Shown: positions 1-5,561 of the stretch, in pieces
Layout of the letters: each line of letters starts with the position of its first letter
How positions within the stretch are numbered: the first letter of the stretch is position 1
NCBI GenBank assembly: GCA_019247865.1
Contig: JAFBAJ010000644.1
Span: 1-5,561, forward strand
Direction of reading: 5' to 3'
Length of the DNA stretch: 5,561 nt
DNA from: Acidobacteriota bacterium
Lineage (GTDB): Bacteria; Acidobacteriota; Blastocatellia; Pyrinomonadales; Pyrinomonadaceae
Program-made: the position numbers and the translations under genes
The notes under the pieces: generated by a model
Seen by the model: only the letters and a program-made list of their open reading frames with translations
Database searches by the model: none
Told to the model about the DNA's origin: nothing

Positions 1-2056
1 GCTCGCACATCGCGTAAATCTCCAGCTCGTTCTCGCCCTGCTTGCATCCGAACTCGCCCATCAAGGCGACGACGCGCTCCGCCTCTTCGACCGTGCGGCA
101 GAAGGGAATCATCGCCTTGACGTTGATGAGGCCCATCTCTTCGCGCACGCGCGCCAGCGCCTCGCATTCGAGACGGAAGCCTTCCTGGTATCTCTCGTCG
201 TAGTAACGCGACGCGCCGCGAAAGCCGAGCATCGGATTCTCCTCTTCCGGCTCGAACTCCTGGCCGCCGATGAGGCGCGCGTACTCGTTCGACTTGAAAT
301 CGCTCATGCGTACGATGACCGGCTTTGGATAGAAGGCCGCGGCGATGCGCCCGACGCCTTCCGACAGGCAGCGGACGAAGAACTCGCGCGGGTCTTCTTC
401 GTTGATGCGGCTCGCAATCAGTTTGACATCCTCCGGGCGTTTTAAGTTCGGGTAACGCACGAGCGCCATCGGATGGATGCCGATGTGATTGTTGATGATG
501 AATTCGAGACGCGCGAGCCCCACGCCGTCGTTCGGCAGCGAGGCGAGCGCAAAGGCGTGGTCTGGATCGCCGACGTTCATCATGACCTGCGTGCGCGGCC
601 GTGCCTCTGCCTCCATCGTGCGCCGCTCGACGGCATACTCGATGCGCCCTTCGTAGACGTTGCCCTGCGCGCCGTCGGCGCACGAGACGGTCGCCTCGAT
701 GCCGGTCGTCAGGCGCTCGGTCGCGTTGCCCGTCCCGACGATGCAGGGCAGGCCCAGCTCGCGGCTGATGATGGCGCTGTGACAGGTGCGCCCGCCTCTG
801 TCCGTGACGATGGCGGCGGCGCGCTTCATGATCGGCTCCCAGGCGGGGTCTGTCATCGAAGTGACGAGCACGTCGCCTTCGGCGAACTCCGTCAGCTTGT
901 CCGGGTCGAGCAGGACGTGCACGCGTCCCTGCCCGATCTTCTCGCCGACGGCCATGCCGGTCGCGAGCGGCTCTCCGTGCTCGCCCGTCAGCTTGTAGCT
1001 CTCGATGTAGTTCTCGCGCCGCATGGCATGAACCGTTTCGGGCCTCGCCTGCAAAATGAAGAGCTCGCCCGTGCGCCCGTCCTTCGCCCATTCGATGTCC
1101 ATCGGCTGCGCGCGTCCGGCGCGGCCTGAGTAATGCTCTTCGATGAGGCAGGCCCACTGCGCGAGCTGCAGGACTTCATAATCGCTGAGCGAGAAACGCT
1201 GGCGCTGCGCTTCGACGACGGCCACCTCGCGCGTGCCCTTGTCGTCGAGGCCGTAGATCATCTTGATCTCTTTGCTGCCGAGCCGGCGGCTGACAATCGG
1301 ACGCGCGCCCATCTTCAGCGTCGGCTTGAAGACGACCCATTCGTCCGGCGTGGCCTTGCCCGCGACGATGGCTTCGCCGAGCCCCCAGGAGCCGTTGATG
1401 ACGACCGCGTCGCGGAAGCCAGATTCGGTGTCGAGCGTGAACATCACGCCGGAGCAGGCGAGGTCTGAGCGCACCATCGGTTGGACGCCGATGGCGAGCG
1501 CGACATCGAAATGATCGAAGCCGCGTTCGGCGCGATAAGAGATGGCGCGGTCTGTCCAGAGCGAAGCGAAACAGCGATGGCATGATTCGATCAGGCGGTC
1601 TTCGCCGCGCACGTTGAGAATCGTGTCCTGCTGTCCGGCGAAAGAGGCGTCGGGCAAATCCTCTGCGGTGGCGGAAGAGCGCACGGCGACTTCGCACGAG
1701 CGGTGCGTGCGGTCGCAGAGGCGGCGATAGGCTTCGAGGATCGCGTCGTTGACTTCCGCCGGCAGCGGCGTGTCGAGCATCAACGCACGCGCCTCGCGCC
1801 CGGCGGTGTTGAGCGCTTTGAGGTCGTTATGGTCAAGCCCGCTCATCAGCTCTCTCAAGCGCGTGCCGAGCCCGTCCGTTTCCAACAGCAGGCGATAAGC
1901 CTCGCTCGTCGTGGCAAAGCCGTCCACGGCGCGCACGCCGCGCGGCCTCAGCGCGCGAAAGAGCTCGCCCAGACTCGCGCATTTGCCGCCGACCAGCAAG
2001 ACATCGTCCGCGCTCACTTCGCTCAGATCCAGCACCAGGGGGATAGATTTTTGCAT
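1..2056 (-). CDS. ppsA: Phosphoenolpyruvate synthase (pyruvate, water dikinase), C-terminus cut by window edge
   Basis: The encoded enzyme converts pyruvate, ATP and water to phosphoenolpyruvate, AMP and phosphate in the cytoplasm, the entry step of gluconeogenesis from pyruvate. The frame is open from the ATG at 2056 to the left edge, giving 685 residues. The N-terminal ATP-grasp/pyruvate-binding domain shows VGGKCASLGEL (22-32), VAVRSSATAEDLPDASFAGQ (123-142) and GELFILQARPETV. The swivelling phosphohistidine domain carries GGRTCHSAIISRELG, with the phosphorylated histidine at residue 426 (His421 in the E. coli enzyme). The C-terminal TIM-barrel begins in the window with SDFKSNEY (585-592), ENPMLGFRG and PFCRTVEEAERV, and the last visible residues are IYAMCE. 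About 100 residues are missing, including the expected catalytic cysteine. The C-terminal barrel excludes rifampicin phosphotransferase, which shares the first two domains. A strong Shine-Dalgarno supports the start. I checked the frame through most of the visible gene and found no frameshift. Confidence 0.96.
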   Translation of the reverse strand, partial: MQKSIPLVLDLSEVSADDVLLVGGKCASLGELFRALRPRGVRAVDGFATTSEAYRLLLETDGLGTRLRELMSGLDHNDLKALNTAGREARALMLDTPLPAEVNDAILEAYRRLCDRTHRSCEVAVRSSATAEDLPDASFAGQQDTILNVRGEDRLIESCHRCFASLWTDRAISYRAERGFDHFDVALAIGVQPMVRSDLACSGVMFTLDTESGFRDAVVINGSWGLGEAIVAGKATPDEWVVFKPTLKMGARPIVSRRLGSKEIKMIYGLDDKGTREVAVVEAQRQRFSLSDYEVLQLAQWACLIEEHYSGRAGRAQPMDIEWAKDGRTGELFILQARPETVHAMRRENYIESYKLTGEHGEPLATGMAVGEKIGQGRVHVLLDPDKLTEFAEGDVLVTSMTDPAWEPIMKRAAAIVTDRGGRTCHSAIISRELGLPCIVGTGNATERLTTGIEATVSCADGAQGNVYEGRIEYAVERRTMEAEARPRTQVMMNVGDPDHAFALASLPNDGVGLARLEFIINNHIGIHPMALVRYPNLKRPEDVKLIASRINEEDPREFFVRCLSEGVGRIAAAFYPKPVIVRMSDFKSNEYARLIGGQEFEPEEENPMLGFRGASRYYDERYQEGFRLECEALARVREEMGLINVKAMIPFCRTVEEAERVVALMGEFGCKQGENELEIYAMCE

Positions 2057-2061
2057 CCTCG

Positions 2062-2067
2062 CTCCTT
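2062..2067 (-). promoter_or_regulatory. Shine-Dalgarno of ppsA
   Basis: Reading leftwards the sequence is AAGGAG, followed by a 5-nt spacer and the ATG at 2056. It is the strongest ribosome-binding site in the window. It fixes the ppsA start and indicates efficient independent translation even if ppsA is cotranscribed with the upstream peptidase gene. Confidence 0.85.
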
Positions 2068-2129
2068 AGATTTTTGGTAGAAGCTTGCGGGAACCGATAC
2101 TACCCTAACTGCCCGTCGCAACGGAAGAT

Positions 2130-2201
2130 TGTAGGGGCAGGGCTGGTCCCTGCCCGCTCGATTGACGACACACGCGGGCAGGGACCAGCCCTGCCCCTAC
2201 A
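2130..2201. repeat. Long perfect inverted repeat with nested palindromes (REP/MITE-like)
   Basis: Two perfectly complementary 28-nt arms, 2130-2157 and 2174-2201, flank a 16-nt centre. Each arm is itself a hairpin: GGGCAGGG (2135-2142) pairs with CCCTGCCC (2148-2155) across CTGGT, and the right arm mirrors this (2176-2183 with 2189-2196 across ACCAG). The element can therefore fold as one long stem or as two small stems. It lies 2 nt past the stop codon of the M1 peptidase gene and 73 nt before ppsA. No T-tract follows it in the direction of transcription, so it is not a classical intrinsic terminator. Such a structure could still protect the 3' end of the upstream message or damp read-through into ppsA. 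The architecture resembles dispersed paired REP-type elements, but its copy number cannot be judged here. Confidence 0.85.
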
Positions 2202-2203
2202 GT

Positions 2204-3874
2204 TTATTTGACGGTCAACTCTTTGAGCACAAAATCGTCCGGATCAATCCTCACTTCGAGTGGCTGACGGACGAGGGGAATGCGCGCCACGAAATTTTTG
2301 CTGTCAGGTTTGATGGTCACGCGCTGCGTCCCTTCCTGTGTCACGATTTCGACAATCAGCGGATTCGTAAAGGGCGCGTCGCCCTCCTGTAACTGCCTCA
2401 GGTTTATCTCCAAAATGTGCTGCATGTCGCCGGGCGGAATCCAACGCCAGCTAACCTCATAACGCGGATGGCCGCTCCCGTAAACCCAGCGCGCGAACAA
2501 CTCTTTGAGGTTCATCCCGGAAGATTTCTCCAGCGCCGCGCGCAGGTCTTCGGTCGTCGCGGTCGAGTTGCGATGTGCCGAATAGTAATCGCGTATGCCT
2601 TCAAAGAAAGCCTTATCGCCCACGACGCCGCGCAGCATGTGCAGGACCCACGCGCCCTTCTCGTAGTTGTTCGGGTTGAGCAGATCGTTCAGGTTCTCCG
2701 TCTCGCGGTCGTGAATCGGCGCGCGCCGCTCCTTCTCGTAAGCGAAATATTTTTCGGCGGCTCTCTTCATGTAGTCATGAAAGACAGCTTCGCCTTCCAT
2801 GTGCTCCATGAAGAGCCCCGCGAAGTAGGTCGCAAAGCCTTCGCTCAGCCAGAGGTCTGACCACGTCGCTTCCGTCACGGAGTCGCCGAACCATTGGTGC
2901 GCGATCTCGTGCGCGACGACGCTTTCGACGCCGCCGGGCACGTTGTAGGTGCGGCTGCGCGGCTGCGCGGTCTCGAAACCCTTGAAGAGCGTGCTGGCGA
3001 AGACGATGGCGCTGGAGTTCTCCATCCCGCCGTAACGCGTCGCGCCGACGATCAGCGCCAGCTTCTCGTAGGGATACGGGGCGACCGTTTCGGTGAAGAC
3101 TTTCAAAGACGGAGCGGCGGGCGCGAAGCCCTGCATGGCGAACCGGCGATCAGATTGCGGGACATAATACGAGAGCCGCGTCAGAGAGTTGTCTTTCGCT
3201 TCGAGCCGCGCGAACTCTCCGGCGCAGATAATCATGCAGTAGGGCGAGACGGGCACGCTCTCGTTCCAGACCCACGTCTGCGTCCGGTTCGAGTTCGAGC
3301 GGGTTGATTCCAGTTGACCGTTCGCCACGACCGTATCGCGCGCGGGCGCTGTGACGGTGAAGCGGACTGTGGCTTTGGCCGAAGGATGGTCGAAGCAGGG
3401 AATCCAGTGATGCACGCGGTCGGGCCAGTTGTCTCCGGTCGCGGACGGCTTGCCGTCGTTGTCCGGCATCAACATCAACCCGTCCTTAGGCCGCCCGTGA
3501 TAGGCGACGGAGACTGTGAACTGCGCCTCCTGCTTCAATCCCTGCGGGAGCGTGACGAAGAGTTTTCCGGCCTCACGCCTGAATGGAGCCGTCGCACCGT
3601 TGACCCTCACGGCATCCACCGGCAGCTCGCCGAAATCCAGATCGAGCGCGGCCACGCCTTCTTTGATGAGCTGGACTGTGATGTCCGTCCGCGCTGACGT
3701 GAGCTGCGAGAGCCTGTCGTCAAAGGTCAGCGCGACTTCGTAGTGCAGCGGTCGCCAGCCCTCGATCAGACGCTCGCGGCGTTCGGCCAGCGAGAAGGTT
3801 TGCAGCGCCACGAGGAGCGCCGCGAGCACGAGCGCGCGCGGCAGGTATCGTGTGATGGAGAGCATTCTTTTCAT
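2204..3874 (-). CDS. Secreted M1-family zinc aminopeptidase (gluzincin)
   Basis: This 556-residue protein should release N-terminal amino acids from peptides outside the cytoplasm. Residues 1-30 form a signal peptide: a basic start (KR, then R9 and R13), a hydrophobic stretch ALVLAALLVAL and a probable cleavage after SLA (28-30). The M1 N-terminal beta-domain follows, with the typical PCFDHPSAKA (159-168). The catalytic domain has the substrate-binding GGMEN (282-286), the zinc site HEIAH (322-326) with third ligand E345 in LSEGFATYF (HEXXH-X18-E), and the probable transition-state tyrosine Y404 in NNYEKGA. The catalytic part ends near WVYGSGHPRYEV (463-474), and a short beta-rich tail closes the protein. 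The large helical C-terminal domain of PepN-type enzymes (about 870 residues) is absent, so this is a compact M1 enzyme. No clear Shine-Dalgarno precedes the ATG at 3874; a second ATG at codon 4 is possible. The gene starts 13 nt after the upstream small ORF, so cotranscription is likely. The exact substrate is unknown. Confidence 0.95.
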   Translation of the reverse strand: MKRMLSITRYLPRALVLAALLVALQTFSLAERRERLIEGWRPLHYEVALTFDDRLSQLTSARTDITVQLIKEGVAALDLDFGELPVDAVRVNGATAPFRREAGKLFVTLPQGLKQEAQFTVSVAYHGRPKDGLMLMPDNDGKPSATGDNWPDRVHHWIPCFDHPSAKATVRFTVTAPARDTVVANGQLESTRSNSNRTQTWVWNESVPVSPYCMIICAGEFARLEAKDNSLTRLSYYVPQSDRRFAMQGFAPAAPSLKVFTETVAPYPYEKLALIVGATRYGGMENSSAIVFASTLFKGFETAQPRSRTYNVPGGVESVVAHEIAHQWFGDSVTEATWSDLWLSEGFATYFAGLFMEHMEGEAVFHDYMKRAAEKYFAYEKERRAPIHDRETENLNDLLNPNNYEKGAWVLHMLRGVVGDKAFFEGIRDYYSAHRNSTATTEDLRAALEKSSGMNLKELFARWVYGSGHPRYEVSWRWIPPGDMQHILEINLRQLQEGDAPFTNPLIVEIVTQEGTQRVTIKPDSKNFVARIPLVRQPLEVRIDPDDFVLKELTVK

Positions 3875-3887
3875 CTCGAATTTTTTT

Positions 3888-4244
3888 TCAACGCAGACCG
3901 AGCATCAGTAGAGCCGAGCGGTCTGAGACCTCGCCTCCGCTCGCCTGCCAGGCGCGATAACCTTCAAGTTCATCCGGAGTGACCGGACGATTGCCGAGCC
4001 GCGCCGCCGGAGTCCGCTCGAACGCGCGCTCGGTCAGCGCCATGTGCGTGACGCGCGCGTGCAGCTCGCCGGGCGCGGCCAGCGCCGCCTCAGCCGATTC
4101 CACATCCGCGAACAGCTCTTCATACGCGAGCAGGTGCCAGACGTGCCCGCCGCCCGCGTCTTCATCCAACGCCAGCACGCGCAGCAGCCCGTAGCCGCTC
4201 TCTAACTGAAAAATAAGGTCGTCGCCCGGAGCAAACATAAACAT
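3888..4244 (-). CDS. Uncharacterised acidic 118-residue protein
   Basis: I do not recognise a named family. The protein has no signal peptide or membrane segment and should be cytoplasmic. The first half looks beta-rich: FAPGDDLIFQLESGYGLLRVL (4-24) has the pattern of a small barrel whose opening 'GD-hydrophobic-GyG-RVL' faintly recalls immunity/SH3-like folds of the Imm26 type, a weak resemblance only. It is followed by VWHLLAYEELFADVESAEAA (35-54). The second half looks helical and polar (RPVTPDELEGYRAWQASGG, 86-104) and ends in SDRSALLMLGLR. The start at 4244 has AAGG 4 nt upstream; an in-frame ATG two codons later would also fit, at 10 nt. The frame is probably real: it is the first gene of a leftward unit, has a ribosome-binding site, ends 13 nt before the peptidase gene, and reads as an ordinary protein with alternating hydrophobic strands. 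The opposite-strand frame at 3979-4194 is Ser/Ala/Arg-rich and not protein-like. Function is unknown. Confidence 0.78.
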   Translation of the reverse strand: MFMFAPGDDLIFQLESGYGLLRVLALDEDAGGGHVWHLLAYEELFADVESAEAALAAPGELHARVTHMALTERAFERTPAARLGNRPVTPDELEGYRAWQASGGEVSDRSALLMLGLR

Positions 4245-4248
4245 TCAA

Positions 4249-4252
4249 CCTT
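4249..4252 (-). promoter_or_regulatory. Shine-Dalgarno of the 118-residue ORF
   Basis: Leftwards the sequence reads AAGG, then 4 nt, then the ATG at 4244; the next in-frame ATG (4238) lies 10 nt away. Both are within usable spacing, so the exact start is uncertain by two codons. Confidence 0.5.
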
Positions 4253-4295
4253 ACATGGAACGAGTTGAGTTTAGATTACCATAACCTTTGATGTT

Positions 4296-4355
4296 GGTCT
4301 TCGGTCTTTGGCCTTTGGTCTTAGTGCAAAGACCAAAGACCTAAGTTCAAAGTCC
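4296..4355. repeat. Inverted array of 7-bp tandem repeats in the divergent promoter region
   Basis: Positions 4296-4323 are four consecutive heptamers close to GGTCTTT, starting at 4296, 4303, 4310 and 4317. After the 4-nt centre GTGC (4324-4327), positions 4328-4355 are four heptamers close to its complement AAAGACC, starting at 4328, 4335, 4342 and 4349. The two starting at 4328 and 4335 match AAAGACC exactly; the others carry one to three changes. The whole can fold as an imperfect 28-bp hairpin; the best uninterrupted pairings are 4313-4322 with 4329-4338 (10 bp) and 4303-4311 with 4333-4341 (9 bp). It sits between the divergent start codons at 4244 and 4406. It could be a dispersed low-complexity palindromic element or a multi-site operator; the sequence alone does not decide. 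Confidence 0.75.
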
Positions 4356-4358
4356 CTT

Positions 4359-4364
4359 TATATT
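4359..4364 (+). promoter_or_regulatory. Possible -10 element for the rightward operon
   Basis: TATATT matches five of six bases of the TATAAT consensus and lies 41 nt upstream of the J-protein ATG, just outside the heptamer array. No convincing TTGACA-like -35 box is present at 16-18 nt upstream, where the repeat array sits. The call rests on the -10 match and position only. Confidence 0.25.
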
Positions 4365-4405
4365 GCAATTCTCCAACCGCAAATCTACAATCGCCTGAAA
4401 GTAAG

Positions 4406-4978
4406 ATGAGCGAGCCTGACCGGAGCAAAGATTATTATGCGATTCTGGGCGCGGAGGAGGATGCTTCGCGCAGTGAGCTCGACCGTCTCTACCGGCGCAA
4501 GGCCGTCGAGCATCATCCGGATCGCGGCGGATGCGAAGAGGAGATGAAGACGCTCAACGAGGCTTATCGCGTCCTCAGGGACGAGGGCTTGCGTCGCACC
4601 TACGATGCCGAGCGGCAGGCGCGCCCGGCGCAGGAAGAGGTGGAGGAGCAGGTGCGGCCCGCGTACGCCTCGCCGCACGCGAAGCTGGATGCCATCACGC
4701 ATCAGGTGCTGGCGGCCATCGTCTTTATCGTGCTCGGACTGGTCTTGCTGTTCATCGTCCGTTTTCAGTATGTGCTCTTCCTGTGGCCGCTCGCGCTGCT
4801 GGCGGTCTTTATGGTGCTCGTCGGCATCGTGCAGGCGCACGGAGCGATGCGTGCTCTGCGCGGTCAGCTCAAGTTCACGAGCGCCGCGCGCAGCCTCGCG
4901 CTGGTGCAGGAAGCGCTCTTCTGGTCTCTGGTCGGCGGCGGCGTGTACGGCGTCTATCTGCTTTTGACTGCGGTTTAG
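4406..4978 (+). CDS. Membrane-anchored J-domain (DnaJ-like) protein
   Basis: This 190-residue protein combines an N-terminal J domain with a membrane tail. The J domain spans about residues 8-70: KDYYAILG (8-15) begins it, the essential HPD tripeptide is H37-P38-D39, followed by LNEAYRVLRD (50-59) and RRTYDAE (63-69). The HPD loop is intact, so stimulation of a DnaK-type Hsp70 ATPase is expected. The Gly/Phe, zinc-finger and substrate-binding parts of true DnaJ are missing. After an acidic linker (77-83) come three hydrophobic segments at about 101-118, 122-142 and 170-188; the first two are separated by only a few residues. This suggests recruitment of Hsp70 to the inner membrane, with the J domain presumably cytoplasmic. 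No strong Shine-Dalgarno is seen before the ATG (GAAAGTAAG precedes it). It is the first gene of a tight rightward operon, 5 nt before the VOC gene. The client is unknown. Confidence 0.9.
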   Translation: MSEPDRSKDYYAILGAEEDASRSELDRLYRRKAVEHHPDRGGCEEEMKTLNEAYRVLRDEGLRRTYDAERQARPAQEEVEEQVRPAYASPHAKLDAITHQVLAAIVFIVLGLVLLFIVRFQYVLFLWPLALLAVFMVLVGIVQAHGAMRALRGQLKFTSAARSLALVQEALFWSLVGGGVYGVYLLLTAV

Positions 4979-4983
4979 AACTC

Positions 4984-5352
4984 ATGGGCATCAACGGACT
5001 CGATCTGCTCTTTCTGGAAGTCAACAGCCTGGAGGAATCCATCGCGTTCTATCACGAGCAGCTCGGCTTTGAGATTCTGAAAGAGAGCCCGGAGGCGGAA
5101 CCGCCGATGGTGACGCTGCGCGCCGGACGCCTGAAGATCACGCTGGTGCAGCAGTTGGAGACGATGCTCCGGCGCGGGCGCGGCGTACATTTCTTTCTCG
5201 GCGTGACGGACGTCGAGGCTTACTACAGAGAGCTCGCGCGACACGGCGCGGAGGTCTCGCCGCCCGTGGACGAGGGCTGGGGCGGACGCTTTATTACTCT
5301 GCAAGACCCGGACAAGTACCGGCTCTTCTTCGTCGAATGGGCGGATGAATAA
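4984..5352 (+). CDS. VOC-superfamily (glyoxalase/bleomycin-resistance fold) protein
   Basis: This 122-residue protein has the paired beta-alpha-beta-beta-beta modules of the vicinal oxygen chelate fold. Module one is LLFLEVNSLEESIAFYHEQL (8-27) plus GFEIL; module two is VHFFLGVTDVEAYYRELARH (68-87), followed by FITLQDPDKYRLFFVE (103-118). The length is that of single-domain members. By eye-alignment to the usual metal ligands, position one is L8 and position three is F115, and only H69 matches, so the usual metal site seems incomplete; E12 and E118 are nearby acidic residues that could substitute. The substrate cannot be named: members include glyoxalases, dioxygenases, antibiotic-binding proteins and others. 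The start at 4984 is chosen because the fold begins there; the frame stays open upstream to 4531, but that part is the shadow of the J-protein gene and is Arg/Ala-rich. No Shine-Dalgarno is evident, which suggests translational coupling to the J-protein gene 5 nt upstream. Confidence 0.88.
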   Translation: MGINGLDLLFLEVNSLEESIAFYHEQLGFEILKESPEAEPPMVTLRAGRLKITLVQQLETMLRRGRGVHFFLGVTDVEAYYRELARHGAEVSPPVDEGWGGRFITLQDPDKYRLFFVEWADE

Positions 5353-5353
5353 G

Positions 5354-5561
5354 ATGAAAGACCTGCGACGAACACTCTTTTGGCTAATGCTGCTCGCGCT
5401 CACGGCCTGCGCGTCCGTCTCGAACGCGCAGACCGGAAAGCCGTCCGCGAAGCCTCAACCGACGGCCGCCGCCAACACCGACCGCGAAGCGACCGACGCG
5501 AACTGGAAAGAGTTCAGCTCTGCTGCCGGGCGCTTCTCGATCCTGTTCCCGGACAAGCCGG
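5354..5561 (+). CDS. Exported, probable lipoprotein of unknown function, C-terminus beyond window
   Basis: Sixty-nine residues are visible from the ATG at 5354, one nucleotide after the stop codon of the VOC gene, so it belongs to the same operon. The N-terminus is an export signal: MKDLRR, a hydrophobic core LFWLMLLAL and a lipobox L16-T17-A18-C19, predicting lipidation at C19. A type I cleavage after SNA (23-25) is an alternative. With alanine at position +2 the lipoprotein would not carry the classical inner-membrane retention aspartate. A Pro/Ala/Thr-rich linker (about 28-49) leads to WKEFSSAAGRFSILFPDKP (51-69). This 'grFsi-FP-kP' opening is one I associate with small, poorly characterised exported domains in environmental bacteria; no function is known to me. 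The gene runs off the right edge, so its length and further domains cannot be seen. Confidence 0.75.
   Translation, partial: MKDLRRTLFWLMLLALTACASVSNAQTGKPSAKPQPTAAANTDREATDANWKEFSSAAGRFSILFPDKP

Noticed and set aside
473..2080. Several open frames on the plus strand opposite ppsA (473-1129, 1133-1468, 1703-2080) and minus-strand frames in other phases (988-1179, 1176-1697)
   Set aside because: The ppsA frame carries conserved family motifs along its whole visible length. The other frames are Arg/Ala/Asp-rich with no domain-like pattern, as expected for shadows in GC-rich coding DNA.
2094..2121. Possible leftward promoter for ppsA: TTGCGA, 16-nt spacer, TATCGG
   Set aside because: Only four and three of six bases match the sigma-70 consensus, which is close to chance; a promoter may exist in this gap but I cannot locate it.
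2131..2200. The two GC-rich arms read as a minimal CRISPR repeat pair
   Set aside because: The copies are inverted rather than direct, there are only two, and no cas genes are present.
2130..2201. The inverted repeat read as an intrinsic terminator of the aminopeptidase gene
   Set aside because: No run of T follows either arm in the direction of transcription, so it lacks the defining second half of an intrinsic terminator.
2417..3743. Plus-strand open frames opposite the aminopeptidase gene
   Set aside because: The M1 gene on the minus strand has all catalytic motifs and a signal peptide; the opposing frames show low-complexity composition and no motifs.
4385..4840. Minus-strand open frame of 151 codons opposite the J-protein gene
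   Set aside because: Its composition (His/Asp/Gln/Arg runs) mirrors the acidic and hydrophobic codons of the J protein, whose HPD motif and membrane helices identify the real coding strand.
4531..4983. Apparent N-terminal extension of the VOC protein to 273 residues
   Set aside because: This stretch overlaps the J-protein gene in another frame, is Arg/Ala/Gly-rich and has no fold signature, while the VOC fold starts at the ATG at 4984.

Overview
The window is GC-rich (roughly 60%, by eye) bacterial chromosomal DNA, densely coded, with no sign of mobile-element genes. No marker gene fixes the taxon. The combination of a secreted M1 metallopeptidase, a short uncharacterised acidic ORF, a membrane-anchored J protein and a lipoprotein-type ORF with a 'grFSilFPdkP' stretch reminds me of Acidobacteriota (Blastocatellia-like) genomes, but that is an impression and not a demonstrated assignment.

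Layout. The left three quarters (1-4244) is transcribed leftwards. Reading in the direction of transcription it holds an uncharacterised 118-residue protein (4244-3888), then after 13 nt a signal-peptide-bearing M1 zinc aminopeptidase (3874-2204), then a 147-nt gap that is largely filled by a long, nested inverted repeat (2130-2201), then phosphoenolpyruvate synthase ppsA (2056 running off the left edge, about 685 residues visible and only the C-terminal tail missing). The right quarter is transcribed rightwards: a J-domain protein with three predicted membrane segments (4406-4978), a small VOC/glyoxalase-fold protein (4984-5352) and the start of a lipoprotein-like exported protein (5354 to the right edge). 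The last three genes are separated by 5 nt and 1 nt and look like one operon.

Between the two divergent transcription units (4245-4405) is a 161-nt region that must hold the promoters. It also contains an unusual array: four 7-bp units (consensus GGTCTTT) followed, after 4 nt, by four units in the opposite orientation. No gene-free stretch exceeds 300 nt.

Functionally, ppsA is a housekeeping gluconeogenic enzyme and the M1 peptidase is an exported peptide-scavenging or processing enzyme. The rightward operon pairs a membrane-tethered Hsp70 co-chaperone-like protein with a VOC protein and an exported protein, with no obvious pathway in common. I see no defence system, CRISPR, RNA gene or biosynthetic cluster. 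The two palindromic intergenic structures and the uncharacterised small ORF are the parts least explained by known families.
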